This document shows positions 51,073-61,247 of a stretch of 64,000 bases of DNA, in pieces. Below the pieces are notes generated by a model. It worked only from the letters and a program-made list of their open reading frames with translations. It was not told where the DNA came from and did not search any database. The translations under genes were made by a program, and so were the position numbers. Every line of letters begins with the position of its first letter. Position 1 is the stretch's first letter. The stretch comes from an uncultured SAR86 cluster bacterium (lineage in GTDB: Bacteria > Pseudomonadota > Gammaproteobacteria > Magnimaribacterales > Magnimaribacteraceae), in contig CACGNN010000003.1 of the NCBI GenBank assembly GCA_902574355.1, forward strand, positions 62,001 to 126,000, read 5' to 3'.

Positions 51073-51873
51073 TAGAAAGTTCTAGCAGACCCTCCATCTA
51101 CTTGCACAGCTAAACCGGTCATATAGTTTGCTTTTTCTGAAGCCAAGAAAGTTATCAATCCTGCTAAATCTTCAGCTTCGCCAACTCTCTTCATTGGAAT
51201 ATTATCAGCAATGGTTTTTTCTATTTCTTCTTTACTCAAACCAGAAGAAGAAGATTGAGATTCTAAGATAGCCTCGACTCTCTCTGTCCTGGTATAACCA
51301 GGACATACTGTATTAACAGTTATGCCGTGAGCAGCTAATTCATCTGCAAGTGCTTTTGCCCATCCCAGAACACCCATTCTTAGACTATTAGATAGAAATA
51401 ATCCATTTACAGGAGTTTTTACTGATACTGAGGAGATATTGATAATGCGGCCCCATTCCTTTTTTTTTCATGTTGGGCACCAAGGCTCTTGAAAGCCGAA
51501 TTGCTGACATCATTGTTGAATTAAACGCATTTTGCCAATCTTCATCAGAAATTTGCTCAAATGTACTTGGTGGTGGGCCTCCAGTATTATTTACTAAAAT
51601 ATCAACTTCACCCAAGCTTTGTTCAACTTCTTGCAAAAATATTTGTATATCCTCTAAAGAATCAAGATCAGCTTTTAATGCTAGAACCTTGATACTGTGT
51701 TCTGTTTTCTGAAGTATTTCTTCTTTAGCTTTGTCTATTTTTTCTTGATCTCTAGAACAAATGGCCAGATTCACCCCTTCCTTTGCAAGATCTATAGCTG
51801 CCGCCTTACCTAATCCTTGGCTGGATGCACAAACGATTGCATTCTTATTTTTTAGATTTAAATTCATATTCAA
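51069..51873 (-). pseudogene. Frameshifted short-chain dehydrogenase/reductase
   Basis: The N-terminal half (51388-51873) carries ASSQGLG and NNTGGP; it runs into a run of nine A on the coding strand (51460-51468) and then a nonsense tail. Removing one A lets the frame continue as WGRIINISS and on to LSNSLRMGVLGWAKALADEL, joining the C-terminal half (51069-51377) with VNTVCPGYTRTERV. The restored protein is about 268 residues. It belongs to the SDR branch in which YxxxK reads LSNxxR. The break may be a sequencing error, a real mutation or slippage. Confidence 0.85.
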
Positions 51874-51943
51874 AATTTACAGTTAAGCCTTATATTAATC
51901 AAATAATCCAGTATCATTAGCTTTGTAAATTTATGGGGTGTCA

Positions 51944-53305
51944 ATGATCAAATCAAAGTGGATTTTCTTTTTATTATTTTCGGCATTGAGTTTATCTCTA
52001 TTTCCAAGCTCATATGAAGCCAGTCAAGTCGGTGTTTCTAAAGAAAGACTAGATAAAATCTTTCCTGTTCTGGAAGAAAATATAAAAGCAGGGAGATTTC
52101 CTGGCTTCATCTCGGCGGTTGCACGAAAAGGTAAAGTCGTACATTTTGAAACTCAAGGATATTCAGATTTAGAAAAACAAATACCTCTCCAAAAAGACTC
52201 ACTATTTAGAATTTATTCAATGAGTAAACCAATTACTGGAGTTGCTCTAATGATTTTATTAGAAGAAGGTAAAGTAAGATTGAATGATCCTGTTTCTCTC
52301 TACATACCTGAGTTCGCCAATACAGAGGTAATGACAATTAATGAAGATGGCACAACATCTCTGGAAAAACTCAATAGAGAAGTTACGATTAGACATTTAG
52401 CTACTCATACTTCTGGAATTGCTTATAGCTTTACGGCAATACCTCAACTGCGAAAGATTTACGCTAAAGAGAGACTGTCCCCTTATTTTTTTATTGATAA
52501 TTTTGAAGCTCTTCAAATAAATGGTAATACCGTAGTTAGTTCAGGAAAGTCTTTCCCAGATATTTGTACTTTTTCTGCTGCATTGGCATCAAAAGCACCT
52601 CTGATGCATCAACCTGGTGTTAAATATACATACTCTATGGGGATGGATGTTTTGGGTTGTGTTATTGAAAGAGCGTCAGGAATGAAATTTGATGCTTTTT
52701 TAGAGGAAAAAATCTTTAAACCTCTTCAAATGAATGATACTTCTTTTTCCGTTCCAGCGTCAAAGGTAGATAGATTCACTTCTCTTTATGCGTATCCTGG
52801 AGATTTAGGTCGTTTGATACCTGAAATGGAAGGTAAAATACCAGATGATCTTTTAATGATAAAAATTGATGATCGTTCTTCTAGTCCTTATCTTAAACCT
52901 GCAACATTGTTCGATGGTGGTTCTGGTTTGGTCTCATCAACAGAAGACTACTTAAAATTTGCTCAAATGTTACTGAATGGTGGTGAACTTGCAGGAGAAA
53001 GAATATTGAGCAGAAAATCTGTAGAACTTATGTCATCTAATCTTCTACCAGACAATATTAAAGGATCGGATGACTACATTCAGGGTGCTGGATTTGGTAT
53101 CACAGTCGGAGTAATTGAAGATCCTGGACTAATTGGACAATATGGTTCTGAAGGGATGTATTTTTGGGGCGGTGCTGCATCAACATTTTTTTGGGTAGAT
53201 CCTAAAGAAGATTTAGTTGCAGTAGTGATGACGCAATTGCTTGCTAATCCATGGCCTCTTAGAGAAACTTTTAATGCTCTTGTATATCAATCCATAGACG
53301 ATTAA
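51944..53305 (+). CDS. Secreted serine hydrolase (class C beta-lactamase-like fold)
   Basis: A penicillin-binding/esterase-type serine hydrolase of 453 residues with signal peptide. The nucleophile motif SMSK (SxxK, residues 92-95 from this start) is clear, and HTSG and YSMGMDVLG correspond to later motifs. Such enzymes act as D-aminopeptidases or esterases as often as lactamases. GGGG five bases ahead supports ATG 51944 over the in-frame GTG at 51938. It leads the operon with two gamma-glutamyltranspeptidases. Confidence 0.88.
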   Translation: MIKSKWIFFLLFSALSLSLFPSSYEASQVGVSKERLDKIFPVLEENIKAGRFPGFISAVARKGKVVHFETQGYSDLEKQIPLQKDSLFRIYSMSKPITGVALMILLEEGKVRLNDPVSLYIPEFANTEVMTINEDGTTSLEKLNREVTIRHLATHTSGIAYSFTAIPQLRKIYAKERLSPYFFIDNFEALQINGNTVVSSGKSFPDICTFSAALASKAPLMHQPGVKYTYSMGMDVLGCVIERASGMKFDAFLEEKIFKPLQMNDTSFSVPASKVDRFTSLYAYPGDLGRLIPEMEGKIPDDLLMIKIDDRSSSPYLKPATLFDGGSGLVSSTEDYLKFAQMLLNGGELAGERILSRKSVELMSSNLLPDNIKGSDDYIQGAGFGITVGVIEDPGLIGQYGSEGMYFWGGAASTFFWVDPKEDLVAVVMTQLLANPWPLRETFNALVYQSIDD

Positions 53306-53307
53306 AA

Positions 53308-55026
53308 ATGAAGAAGATTTTTTTCATAACAATTTTGCATCTTTGGTTTATAAGCCACACATTTGCAAATGAACTACCTATTATTGAATATCAATCAATT
53401 AATCATCCGGTTATAGGCGAAGAGGGGATGGTTGTTTCTCAAAGAATGATCGCTAGTGAAGTCGGAGCTTCCATTCTTAGACAAGGCGGAAATGCAGTAG
53501 ATGCAGCAGTAGCAACTGGCCTAGCTTTGGCGGTTGTATTACCTAGAGCAGGAAATATTGGAGGTGGCGGCTTTATGGTTATACATCTCAAAGATCAAGA
53601 TAAGAGTTTGACTATAGATTACAGAGAAAAAGCACCAGCTGCTGCTTTTAGAGATTTATTTCTAGATGAAAATGGAGATTACGACAGAAATAAAGCTCAG
53701 TTTTCTCTTTTATCAGCGGGTGTTCCAGGCTCTGTTGCTGGCTTCTATCACGCTTTAACTAAATATGGCACTCTGACTTGGCAAGAAGTGATGGAACCAT
53801 CAATTAAATTGGCAGAAGAAGGATTTAAAATCCCTCATGATTTAGCGAATACGTTGGCTTCAAAACGTTATAGAGAAAGATTATCTTCTGATCCTGCTGC
53901 CTCCAAAGTCTTTTTTAAATCGGATGGCAGTCTCTATGAGGCTGGAGAAATCCTTATACAAACAGACCTTGCTTCTACTCTTAAACAAATTAGTAAATAC
54001 GGACCTGATGCTTTTTATCGTGGAGATATAGCTAAGCTTATTGTCAAAGAAATGGAAACAAATGGTGGCTTGATCACTCTTGAAGATCTGGATAATTACA
54101 ACGTAGTTGAGAGGCAACCACTCACTGGAAATTATAGGGATTTTAAAATTGTATCTATGCCGCCTAGCAGCTCAGGTGGAACTCACCTAGTACAAATGCT
54201 AAATATGCTTGAAGAGTTTCCCATCAAAGAAATGGGTTTTGGAAGCTCAGAAGGTATTCACATTCTCGCTGAGATTATGAAAAGGGCATATGCCGATAGA
54301 AGTAAGTATTTAGGTGATAGCGATTTTTATGAAGTACCTTCAAGTCTCACAAGTAAAGAATATGCAAAATCTTTAAATTTAGATATTTCGAAAGACAAAA
54401 TAACTCCCTCAAGTGAAATCTCTCCAGGCGATCCTTATCCATATGAAAGTCCTGATACAACTCATTTTTCTGTTATGGATGCTTATGGAAATGCTGTTTC
54501 TAATACATATACCATTAATTTTTCTTATGGCTCAGGAAAGATGATTCCAGGCACGGGTATGTTGATTAATAATGAAATGGATGATTTCTCATCTAAGCCA
54601 GGAACACCTAATGGATATGGATTACTCGGATCTGAAGCTAACGCAATAGAAGGGAATAAAAGACCTCTTTCGTCGATGACTCCAACAATTATTTTTAAAA
54701 ATGATGAACCTTATGTGATTTTAGGAAGTCCGGGTGGGAGTAGGATTATTACAACGGTGTTACAAGTTGCTATTAATGTGATGGATCATGAAATGAATAT
54801 AGCTCAAGCAGTTCATAGCCCGCGCATTCATCATCAATGGTTGCCCGAAGTATTGATGATAGAAAAAGGATTTGGTACTGATACTGAAACACTTTTAATG
54901 CAAAAAGGGTATAGATTATATCCCTCATCAACAATGGGAAGTGTTCAGGCGATCATGAAAGAGGGGAATTATTTCTATGGTGTGGCAGATCCAAGACGAC
55001 CTAGTGCTGGAGTTGCAACTCCTTAA
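53308..55026 (+). CDS. Gamma-glutamyltranspeptidase, first copy
   Basis: A 572-residue periplasmic Ntn-hydrolase with signal peptide. The autoprocessing Thr lies in DTTHFSVMD (T384), matching T391 of the E. coli enzyme; DYREKAPAAAF holds the substrate-binding Arg, and GSPGGSRI contributes to the active site. It cleaves gamma-glutamyl bonds such as glutathione. It lies two bases after the serine hydrolase and is followed nine bases later by a second copy. Confidence 0.93.
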   Translation: MKKIFFITILHLWFISHTFANELPIIEYQSINHPVIGEEGMVVSQRMIASEVGASILRQGGNAVDAAVATGLALAVVLPRAGNIGGGGFMVIHLKDQDKSLTIDYREKAPAAAFRDLFLDENGDYDRNKAQFSLLSAGVPGSVAGFYHALTKYGTLTWQEVMEPSIKLAEEGFKIPHDLANTLASKRYRERLSSDPAASKVFFKSDGSLYEAGEILIQTDLASTLKQISKYGPDAFYRGDIAKLIVKEMETNGGLITLEDLDNYNVVERQPLTGNYRDFKIVSMPPSSSGGTHLVQMLNMLEEFPIKEMGFGSSEGIHILAEIMKRAYADRSKYLGDSDFYEVPSSLTSKEYAKSLNLDISKDKITPSSEISPGDPYPYESPDTTHFSVMDAYGNAVSNTYTINFSYGSGKMIPGTGMLINNEMDDFSSKPGTPNGYGLLGSEANAIEGNKRPLSSMTPTIIFKNDEPYVILGSPGGSRIITTVLQVAINVMDHEMNIAQAVHSPRIHHQWLPEVLMIEKGFGTDTETLLMQKGYRLYPSSTMGSVQAIMKEGNYFYGVADPRRPSAGVATP

Positions 55027-55035
55027 ATTAACTTC

Positions 55036-56739
55036 ATGATAAAAAGTTATTTCCCTTATCTTCTTTTATTATTTTTTTCTTTTGATGGCCTGGCACAAAC
55101 AAGAACTCAAACAACTCTAGATTACCAAAATAGAATCCATCCAGAGATTTCTAATGGCTTTATGGTTGTTTCACAAAATAGTCATGCTACTGAGGCAGGT
55201 TACGAAATACTTAAGAAAGGAGGAAATGCAGTAGATGCTTCGGTTGCCGTTGGCTTTGCTTTAGCAGTTACTCTTCCTAGAGCAGGAAACTTAGGAGGTG
55301 GAGGATTCGTTTTAATCTATGACAAAGAGAAAGACGATGTAACTTCAATAGATTATCGTTCTGCAGCTCCAAAATCAGCAACAAGCGATTTATTTGTCAA
55401 AGAAGACAGTGTTGTAAGGTTTGGTCATCTTGTAAATGCAGTACCTGGATCTGTAGCTGGCCTACTTAAAGCTCATCAGGATCATGGGACTATGCCGTTG
55501 GGAGATTTGCTGATGCCTTCCATAAGATTGGCAAGAGACGGCTTTGAAGTTACTCATGATTTAAATTACGTCTTAGAGTGGGGAAAAGAGTCTATGATTT
55601 CTAATGAGGCTTCCAATAATAAATTCTATAGTGCTAATGAAGATCCTCTTGAAATCAAAAGTATTTTTAAACAGCCTAACTTAGCTAAAACTTTGTCTAT
55701 GATCAGCAAGAAGGGTGTTGATGAATTTTATAGAGGTGAAATAGCTAAATGGATTTCTGAAGAATCCTTATCCAATGGCGGATTAATAACTCTAGAAGAT
55801 ATGGCTTCTTATGAGGCTAAATATAGAGAGCCTATAGAGACGTCCTATAGAGGCTATAAAATAATTTCTATGGCTCCTGCAGCTAGTGGCGGCTTAGTTT
55901 TACTTCAAACTTTAAATATTTTAGAAAATTTCAATTTAAAAGATTCAGGACATAATTCAGCTAAAACAATTCATATTCTTTCTGAAGCAATGCAAAGAGC
56001 TTATGCGGACAGAGCAGAGTATCACGGAGATCCTGATTTTTATGATGTACCGATTAAGCAGATTTTAAGCAAACAATATTCTAAGGATTTATCTGACCAA
56101 ATAAGTGGAATGAGAACTCCTGATGGACAGATTTTTGAGGGAGATTTAAAGAAATATGATGAGAGTCCAGATACTACCCATTTCTCGGTTATAGATTCCA
56201 AAGGAAATGCTGTTTCAAATACTTATACCTTAGGTTCCTCTTTTGGTTCTGGCGTAACAATCAAAAAAGGCGGTTTCCTAATGAACAATCAAATGAGAAA
56301 CTTTTCTCATTTTTACGGAAGAGATGATATGCAATATGGTACAAGTGAGGCCAATAAACTTGAGCCTGGCAAGAGAATGATAAGCACACAAACTCCAACG
56401 CTTGTTTTTGATCCTAATGGCGATCTTTTCATGATTTTAGGCTCTCCAGGTGGTGGTCGAATTCCTAATATTATCACTCAAGTAATTAGCAATATAATTG
56501 ATCATGAAATGAGTTTTACTGAAGCAATGATAGCTCCAAGGATAAATCAAAGATTGGAAGGTAATCTTCAATTAGAGACTGGCTTTAGTCCGGATACTAT
56601 TAGCTTACTCATCGACAGAGGGCACAAAGTTGAAAGTTCTAATACCATGGGCAGTGTGCAAGCTATCTTTTTAGACAAAGGAAATATATTTGGAGTGGCT
56701 GATACCAGAAGGCCTGGAGCACTAGCAAAAGGCAATTAA
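55036..56739 (+). CDS. Gamma-glutamyltranspeptidase, second copy
   Basis: A 567-residue paralogue of the preceding gene with its own signal peptide. The processing Thr is in DTTHFSVID (T380), GSPGGGRI is conserved, and DYRSAAPKSA replaces the DYREKAP of the first copy. The sequences diverge clearly along their whole length, so this is an old duplication. It overlaps the convergent SLC13 transporter gene by four bases. Confidence 0.93.
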   Translation: MIKSYFPYLLLLFFSFDGLAQTRTQTTLDYQNRIHPEISNGFMVVSQNSHATEAGYEILKKGGNAVDASVAVGFALAVTLPRAGNLGGGGFVLIYDKEKDDVTSIDYRSAAPKSATSDLFVKEDSVVRFGHLVNAVPGSVAGLLKAHQDHGTMPLGDLLMPSIRLARDGFEVTHDLNYVLEWGKESMISNEASNNKFYSANEDPLEIKSIFKQPNLAKTLSMISKKGVDEFYRGEIAKWISEESLSNGGLITLEDMASYEAKYREPIETSYRGYKIISMAPAASGGLVLLQTLNILENFNLKDSGHNSAKTIHILSEAMQRAYADRAEYHGDPDFYDVPIKQILSKQYSKDLSDQISGMRTPDGQIFEGDLKKYDESPDTTHFSVIDSKGNAVSNTYTLGSSFGSGVTIKKGGFLMNNQMRNFSHFYGRDDMQYGTSEANKLEPGKRMISTQTPTLVFDPNGDLFMILGSPGGGRIPNIITQVISNIIDHEMSFTEAMIAPRINQRLEGNLQLETGFSPDTISLLIDRGHKVESSNTMGSVQAIFLDKGNIFGVADTRRPGALAKGN

Positions 56740-58181
56740 AGAAGAAAGAAGGGCACAGAAACAACTGCAACAAAAGACACGATAATTATTCCTAAGATAT
56801 TTATCAGAAATCCTGCTCTAGCCATTTGGGGAACTCTTATTAAACCTGATCCAAACACAATTGCGTTAGGAGGTGTTGCTACAGGCAACATGAAAGCACA
56901 GCTAGCAGCTAAACCTACAGCAGCAGTTAAAAGGATAGGATTAAAATCTGACTGAATAGCAACAGCAGCTACAACAGGAAGAAAAGTAGCTGTCGTAGCC
57001 AAGTTGGATGTAAGTTCTGTCAAAAATAAAATCATCGTTACCACCAAAACAACAAGTAAGACTAAGTTGATACCTTCTGGAAGTAGGTTGCCCATCCATA
57101 TAGCAAGACCGGTGGTCTGAACTGCATTTGCAAGACTAAGGCCGCCTCCAAACAATACTAAAAGACCCCAAGGAACATTCTCTTGGGCATCTTGCCACTC
57201 TAATAATCCACCTTTTTTTTCTTTATCTCCGCTCGGAACAAGAAATAAGGCCAATGAAGCAATCATTGCTATACCGGCATCAGAGAGACCTTCTAGAAAA
57301 GTAATATTATCTATCAGAGTCCTAAACATCCATGCAGCAGCCGTAAGTATGAATACCAATAAAACTTTATATTCAGGACCTCTTAAAGAGCCTAATTCTT
57401 CTTTCATATCTGATAATAGTGCGATTGTTTCAGTGGAAGTTTCAAATTTAACCTTAAAAATTATTCTGGTTAAGATCAACCAACTGCAAGGTAACATCAC
57501 AGCACTTAATGGAACTCCAACTTTCATCCAATCTACAAAGCTGATGTCCAATCCATAGTTATCTGCCATGAAGGCTGCCAGCATTCCATTTGGACCTGTG
57601 CCAATTAGAGTCGACATGCCTCCGATGGTAGCTCCATATGCAATTCCTAGAAGTAAGGCAAGTTGGAAATTCTCCGTTTCTTTTTCGCTCAAACCCTTAA
57701 CGGTTTCTTTTACAACTGTGATTACAGCAAGACCAATAGGTAAAAGCATAATAGTTGTAGCGGTATTCATTACCCACATACTTATGACAGCAGCAGTCAC
57801 CATGAAGCCCAGTATCAGAGAAGCGCCATTTGATCCTGCATTATTCAGGACGAATAAAGCTATTCTTTTGTGAAGATTCCATTTTTGTATAGCAGTAGCA
57901 ATCAGGAATCCTCCAAGGAATAAATAAACTATCTTATTGGCATAAGGATTGGCTGCATTTTGAATATCAACTATTCCCAATAGAGGAAATAATGCTAAGG
58001 GCACTAGGGCTGTTACTGCTACAGGAACTGCTTCAGTTGCCCACCAAGTACCCATTAGTAAAAATATAGCTGCAGTTCTATGGGCTTCAATTGAAAGATT
58101 GTCAGGAGTGGGTAAAGCAAGCACTATTAATGCCATCATAAGTCCAAGGACAAACCCTTTGTTATCAACTATGAAGTTCAT
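56736..58181 (-). CDS. SLC13/DASS family sodium:anion symporter
   Basis: A 481-residue membrane protein with about 11-12 hydrophobic helices. The paired sodium-site hairpins of the family are visible: NTATTIMLLPIG and ELTSNLATTATFLPV, plus GTGPNGMLA and the N-terminal WWATEAVPVAVTALVP. It imports dicarboxylates, citrate or similar anions with sodium, in keeping with a marine cell. It is convergent with the second transpeptidase. Confidence 0.9.
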   Translation of the reverse strand: MNFIVDNKGFVLGLMMALIVLALPTPDNLSIEAHRTAAIFLLMGTWWATEAVPVAVTALVPLALFPLLGIVDIQNAANPYANKIVYLFLGGFLIATAIQKWNLHKRIALFVLNNAGSNGASLILGFMVTAAVISMWVMNTATTIMLLPIGLAVITVVKETVKGLSEKETENFQLALLLGIAYGATIGGMSTLIGTGPNGMLAAFMADNYGLDISFVDWMKVGVPLSAVMLPCSWLILTRIIFKVKFETSTETIALLSDMKEELGSLRGPEYKVLLVFILTAAAWMFRTLIDNITFLEGLSDAGIAMIASLALFLVPSGDKEKKGGLLEWQDAQENVPWGLLVLFGGGLSLANAVQTTGLAIWMGNLLPEGINLVLLVVLVVTMILFLTELTSNLATTATFLPVVAAVAIQSDFNPILLTAAVGLAASCAFMLPVATPPNAIVFGSGLIRVPQMARAGFLINILGIIIVSFVAVVSVPFFLL

Positions 58182-58196
58182 ATTTGTATTTTAAAT

Positions 58197-58224
58197 AAAA
58201 AAGGGAGTAATAACTCCCTTTTTT
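58197..58224 (-). terminator. Strong intrinsic terminator after the TonB-dependent receptor
   Basis: A perfect 12-base inverted repeat (AAAAAAGGGAGT with ACTCCCTTTTTT) and a four-base AATA loop sits 13 bases beyond the receptor stop codon. The T run on either side lets it work in both directions, but only the receptor transcript reads into it from a gene. Confidence 0.93.
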
Positions 58225-58237
58225 CAGTTACCAAGGA

Positions 58238-61156
58238 TTACATTTTTAGCCTAAAATCTAAGTAGTAATTTCTTCCATAGTCTTGATGAGCATCAGCAAA
58301 GAATCCATAGAATCTATCTGCAAGAGGAGCTCTTTCATCATCTATATTTTTGACTGCTAATTTTATCCTTGCCTCATTATCTCCAATATCAAAATTATAA
58401 TATACAGAAGCATTTACAGTCCTCATTGACGGAATTACATACCTTGTCCCATCTGATCTCGTCTCACTATTCTGATAAAAATCACCTTTTTTCAGGCTAG
58501 AAATTTGAGCACCCCAATCACCGTATCTGTAGTTAAGTTTCATACTAGTTTTCTTGACATAGTTGCCATCAAGCCCAGCTAAATCACCAAATCCTGACAA
58601 AGTAATATTGAAAGGTATCTGTCCGCTTTGCTGTGCCGCAACCAATTTTGCATACTCAGCAGTCGGTTCTTGAGTAAATTCATCTGTTTCAGAATAATTG
58701 ATAGATAATTTAAAGCTACCAAGATCAGTATCAAGATCATAGTACAGACCAATATCCTCTCCTGATATTGTTCTAGTTGCAGCGTTTGCATAAGGATCTC
58801 TAACTATTAGAGCCTCTCCCACCGGACATATTCCAGCATTAGCGAAGGCAGCTAGTTCGTCTGCATCATAAGAAGAAGAATCATCTCTTGATACATTTGG
58901 ATTGTTATAAGCATCACAATTATTTGGGCCGTAATTAATGAGATTTATTAAATCATTAACAACTTGATTTGATCTACCCAAGAGGACGATAGTATTTTCT
59001 TTTTCTATTTCCCATGAGTCATAAGTTAGCATCAGCCCATCAATAATTTCAGGAGTCCAAACAATTCCTAAAGAGTAATTATCTGATTCTTCAGGTTTTA
59101 GATCTGGATTACCTATTCTAAAGCTTTGCAGTTGATATCTGTCATCTAATGCGAAATCATTGCTTCCACCGATATATTCTCCTACAGCATCATCCACATT
59201 TCCGTAACGTGTAACATACAGTTGATTTTTCTGTATTAGATTAGGAACTCTAAATGAGGTAGAGAAGGAGCCTCTTAGAGAAACATTCTCAGAGATGTCC
59301 CATCCTAAAGCTAGTTTCCCAACAGTAGATGAATCTGTATCATCTGGATCTTCATGACGCAGTGCAATTTGAGATTCTATATTTTCTGATAAAGGGATTA
59401 TAAATTCCGCAAAAATTGAATTAGTTTCTCTTTCACCTTTTGTATCAGCAGTTGGACTTGATCCCAATACATCACCTATGAATGGGAACGTAAGACCTGT
59501 AACAGTTGATGTGAATCTAGTAGTTCCATCTAACCTTGGATCTCTGTCATCAGAATATTCCTCTTTCCTATATTCATATCCAATTAACATTGCGACAGGA
59601 CCTGCCGGCATGCTGAATATCTCAGGGTTGGATGCTTTAAAGTCAAAAGAATTTAACTCACTAGTATCATTTCTGAAAACATCTATTATTGCTGGAGCTA
59701 ATGCAGTTTTTACATCAGATGAGAAAATGTTTATCGCATTAGATGTTGAGTCCGCTAAGCCAGCTTCTAGCAAGCTATTGGAAAGCCTATTTTGCGTAAA
59801 GTCTTCAGATTCAGCTTTCGAACTTAATATAGCTGTTTCCCAATCCCAACCTGAATCTGTCGTTCCTCTTAAACCAATAAGAAAACGAGATGTCTCTTTT
59901 TCAACATTTATGATTCTTGGTCCGATGTCAGGTCTCCAGTTATCAATTCTTATATTTTTATTAGAACTACTATTATCAGCATTTATACCCAGCAAATTTG
60001 TATAGTAATATTCTGGACCTATATTCAATAAAGCTGTTGAAAAGTCTCCAGCCGGTTCTTTCAATCTTCTGTAATCCGAATTGTATTGACCTAGTTCAGC
60101 AAAAAGCTCGTTACCATTTTCAAGTTCATGATTTATAAAAATAAAAGTATTATCTCTTTCTAGTTCTCCTCTGTAGTCTCTGAACTGACCTGGATTGATG
60201 TAGTATTCTCCGTTAGCTAAAGAAGTTGTATCAACACCTAAACAAGTTCCGTATCCTGTATCTATAGAATCAGATCTTGAACATCTTGGGTCTGTTGAAG
60301 GCATTATCTGAATCTCACCCCTGCTGTCACTGTAGTCAGTTGTTCCTCTAAGATCTAATTGAGCCCACTTTCCCGAATATCTATTATTGAATGAGCTATC
60401 GTTAGCCCATAGAGAATCAGATGGTATCCATTTTCTGTGATCTGAGTCACCCCATCTTGGATCTTCAGATGCGGCTATAGAATCTCTATCATAAAAATCA
60501 AACATGACTGATATGTTTGTTCGTCCTTCATTTAAATCTGCTCCATATTTAATTTGAACCCTCTCATCATTAGCATCAAAATGATCATAGCCATTACCTC
60601 TGAAAGATACTTCAAAGCCAGTATAGTCGGTATCCAGAACATTATTTACTACACCAGCTACAGCATCAGCTCCATAGATAGCGGAAGCTCCATCTTTTAA
60701 TAGCTCAACTCTATCAAGAGCATTTGAAGGTATTAAGTTAGAGTTCACTGACATCGTTGGTACGAAGTCACCACCTAGTAGTTCAGTTTGATAACCTGCA
60801 TTATTTACAAGTCTCCTACCATTCAAAAGAACAAGTGTGTTTCCAACACCCATATTTCTCAGATTGTATGCACCTACGTCTCCTCGAGCGGAATTTACCC
60901 CACCAGAATCGGACTCAGCTTCAGTAAAGTAGTTTAAGCCTTGTTCTGCTATATTTTCCATAAGCTCTGTTCCGTCTTCTGGACCAATTGCATCAATATC
61001 ATCGGATGAAAGAATAGTTACAGGCAAGACACCTGTAATCTTTGCTCCTTTTATCTGAGAACCAGTTACTACTACTTCTTCAACTTCTTCTTCAGATAAA
61101 AGCAATCCGACGGAATTGAGAAGCCCCATCAACACTATAAAAGTTATTTTTTTCAT
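58238..61156 (-). CDS. TonB-dependent outer membrane receptor
   Basis: A 972-residue receptor with signal peptide, plug domain (EEVVVTGSQIKGAKITGVLP; LRNMGVGNTLVLLNGRR; RVELLKDGASAIYGADAVAG) and a long beta-barrel ending with an aromatic-rich strand (NYYLDFRLKM). I chose ATG 61156, which follows GGGGGA; the frame opens four codons earlier with TTG. The ligand is unknown: no Fur box is seen, so carbohydrate, lipid or peptide uptake is at least as likely as iron. It is the largest gene in the window. Confidence 0.95.
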   Translation of the reverse strand: MKKITFIVLMGLLNSVGLLLSEEEVEEVVVTGSQIKGAKITGVLPVTILSSDDIDAIGPEDGTELMENIAEQGLNYFTEAESDSGGVNSARGDVGAYNLRNMGVGNTLVLLNGRRLVNNAGYQTELLGGDFVPTMSVNSNLIPSNALDRVELLKDGASAIYGADAVAGVVNNVLDTDYTGFEVSFRGNGYDHFDANDERVQIKYGADLNEGRTNISVMFDFYDRDSIAASEDPRWGDSDHRKWIPSDSLWANDSSFNNRYSGKWAQLDLRGTTDYSDSRGEIQIMPSTDPRCSRSDSIDTGYGTCLGVDTTSLANGEYYINPGQFRDYRGELERDNTFIFINHELENGNELFAELGQYNSDYRRLKEPAGDFSTALLNIGPEYYYTNLLGINADNSSSNKNIRIDNWRPDIGPRIINVEKETSRFLIGLRGTTDSGWDWETAILSSKAESEDFTQNRLSNSLLEAGLADSTSNAINIFSSDVKTALAPAIIDVFRNDTSELNSFDFKASNPEIFSMPAGPVAMLIGYEYRKEEYSDDRDPRLDGTTRFTSTVTGLTFPFIGDVLGSSPTADTKGERETNSIFAEFIIPLSENIESQIALRHEDPDDTDSSTVGKLALGWDISENVSLRGSFSTSFRVPNLIQKNQLYVTRYGNVDDAVGEYIGGSNDFALDDRYQLQSFRIGNPDLKPEESDNYSLGIVWTPEIIDGLMLTYDSWEIEKENTIVLLGRSNQVVNDLINLINYGPNNCDAYNNPNVSRDDSSSYDADELAAFANAGICPVGEALIVRDPYANAATRTISGEDIGLYYDLDTDLGSFKLSINYSETDEFTQEPTAEYAKLVAAQQSGQIPFNITLSGFGDLAGLDGNYVKKTSMKLNYRYGDWGAQISSLKKGDFYQNSETRSDGTRYVIPSMRTVNASVYYNFDIGDNEARIKLAVKNIDDERAPLADRFYGFFADAHQDYGRNYYLDFRLKM

Positions 61157-61247
61157 AATTTCCCCCAAAATAGACTAAGCGCATGCTCAATTTAATGAAA
61201 CTTCACTCAAAAGTCACTAAAAGTTGTATAGAATAAAACCTTAAGTT

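Noticed and set aside
51944..53305. Beta-lactamase conferring drug resistance
   Set aside because: The fold is shared with many esterases and peptidases; the YxN motif reads YSM and context is peptide metabolism.
53308..56739. Two gamma-glutamyltranspeptidases as an assembly duplication
   Set aside because: The copies differ along their full length and at functional segments, so they are true paralogues.
59478..60005. 175-codon plus-strand frame inside the TonB receptor gene
   Set aside because: Antisense shadow of a large, clear coding region; no supporting signal.
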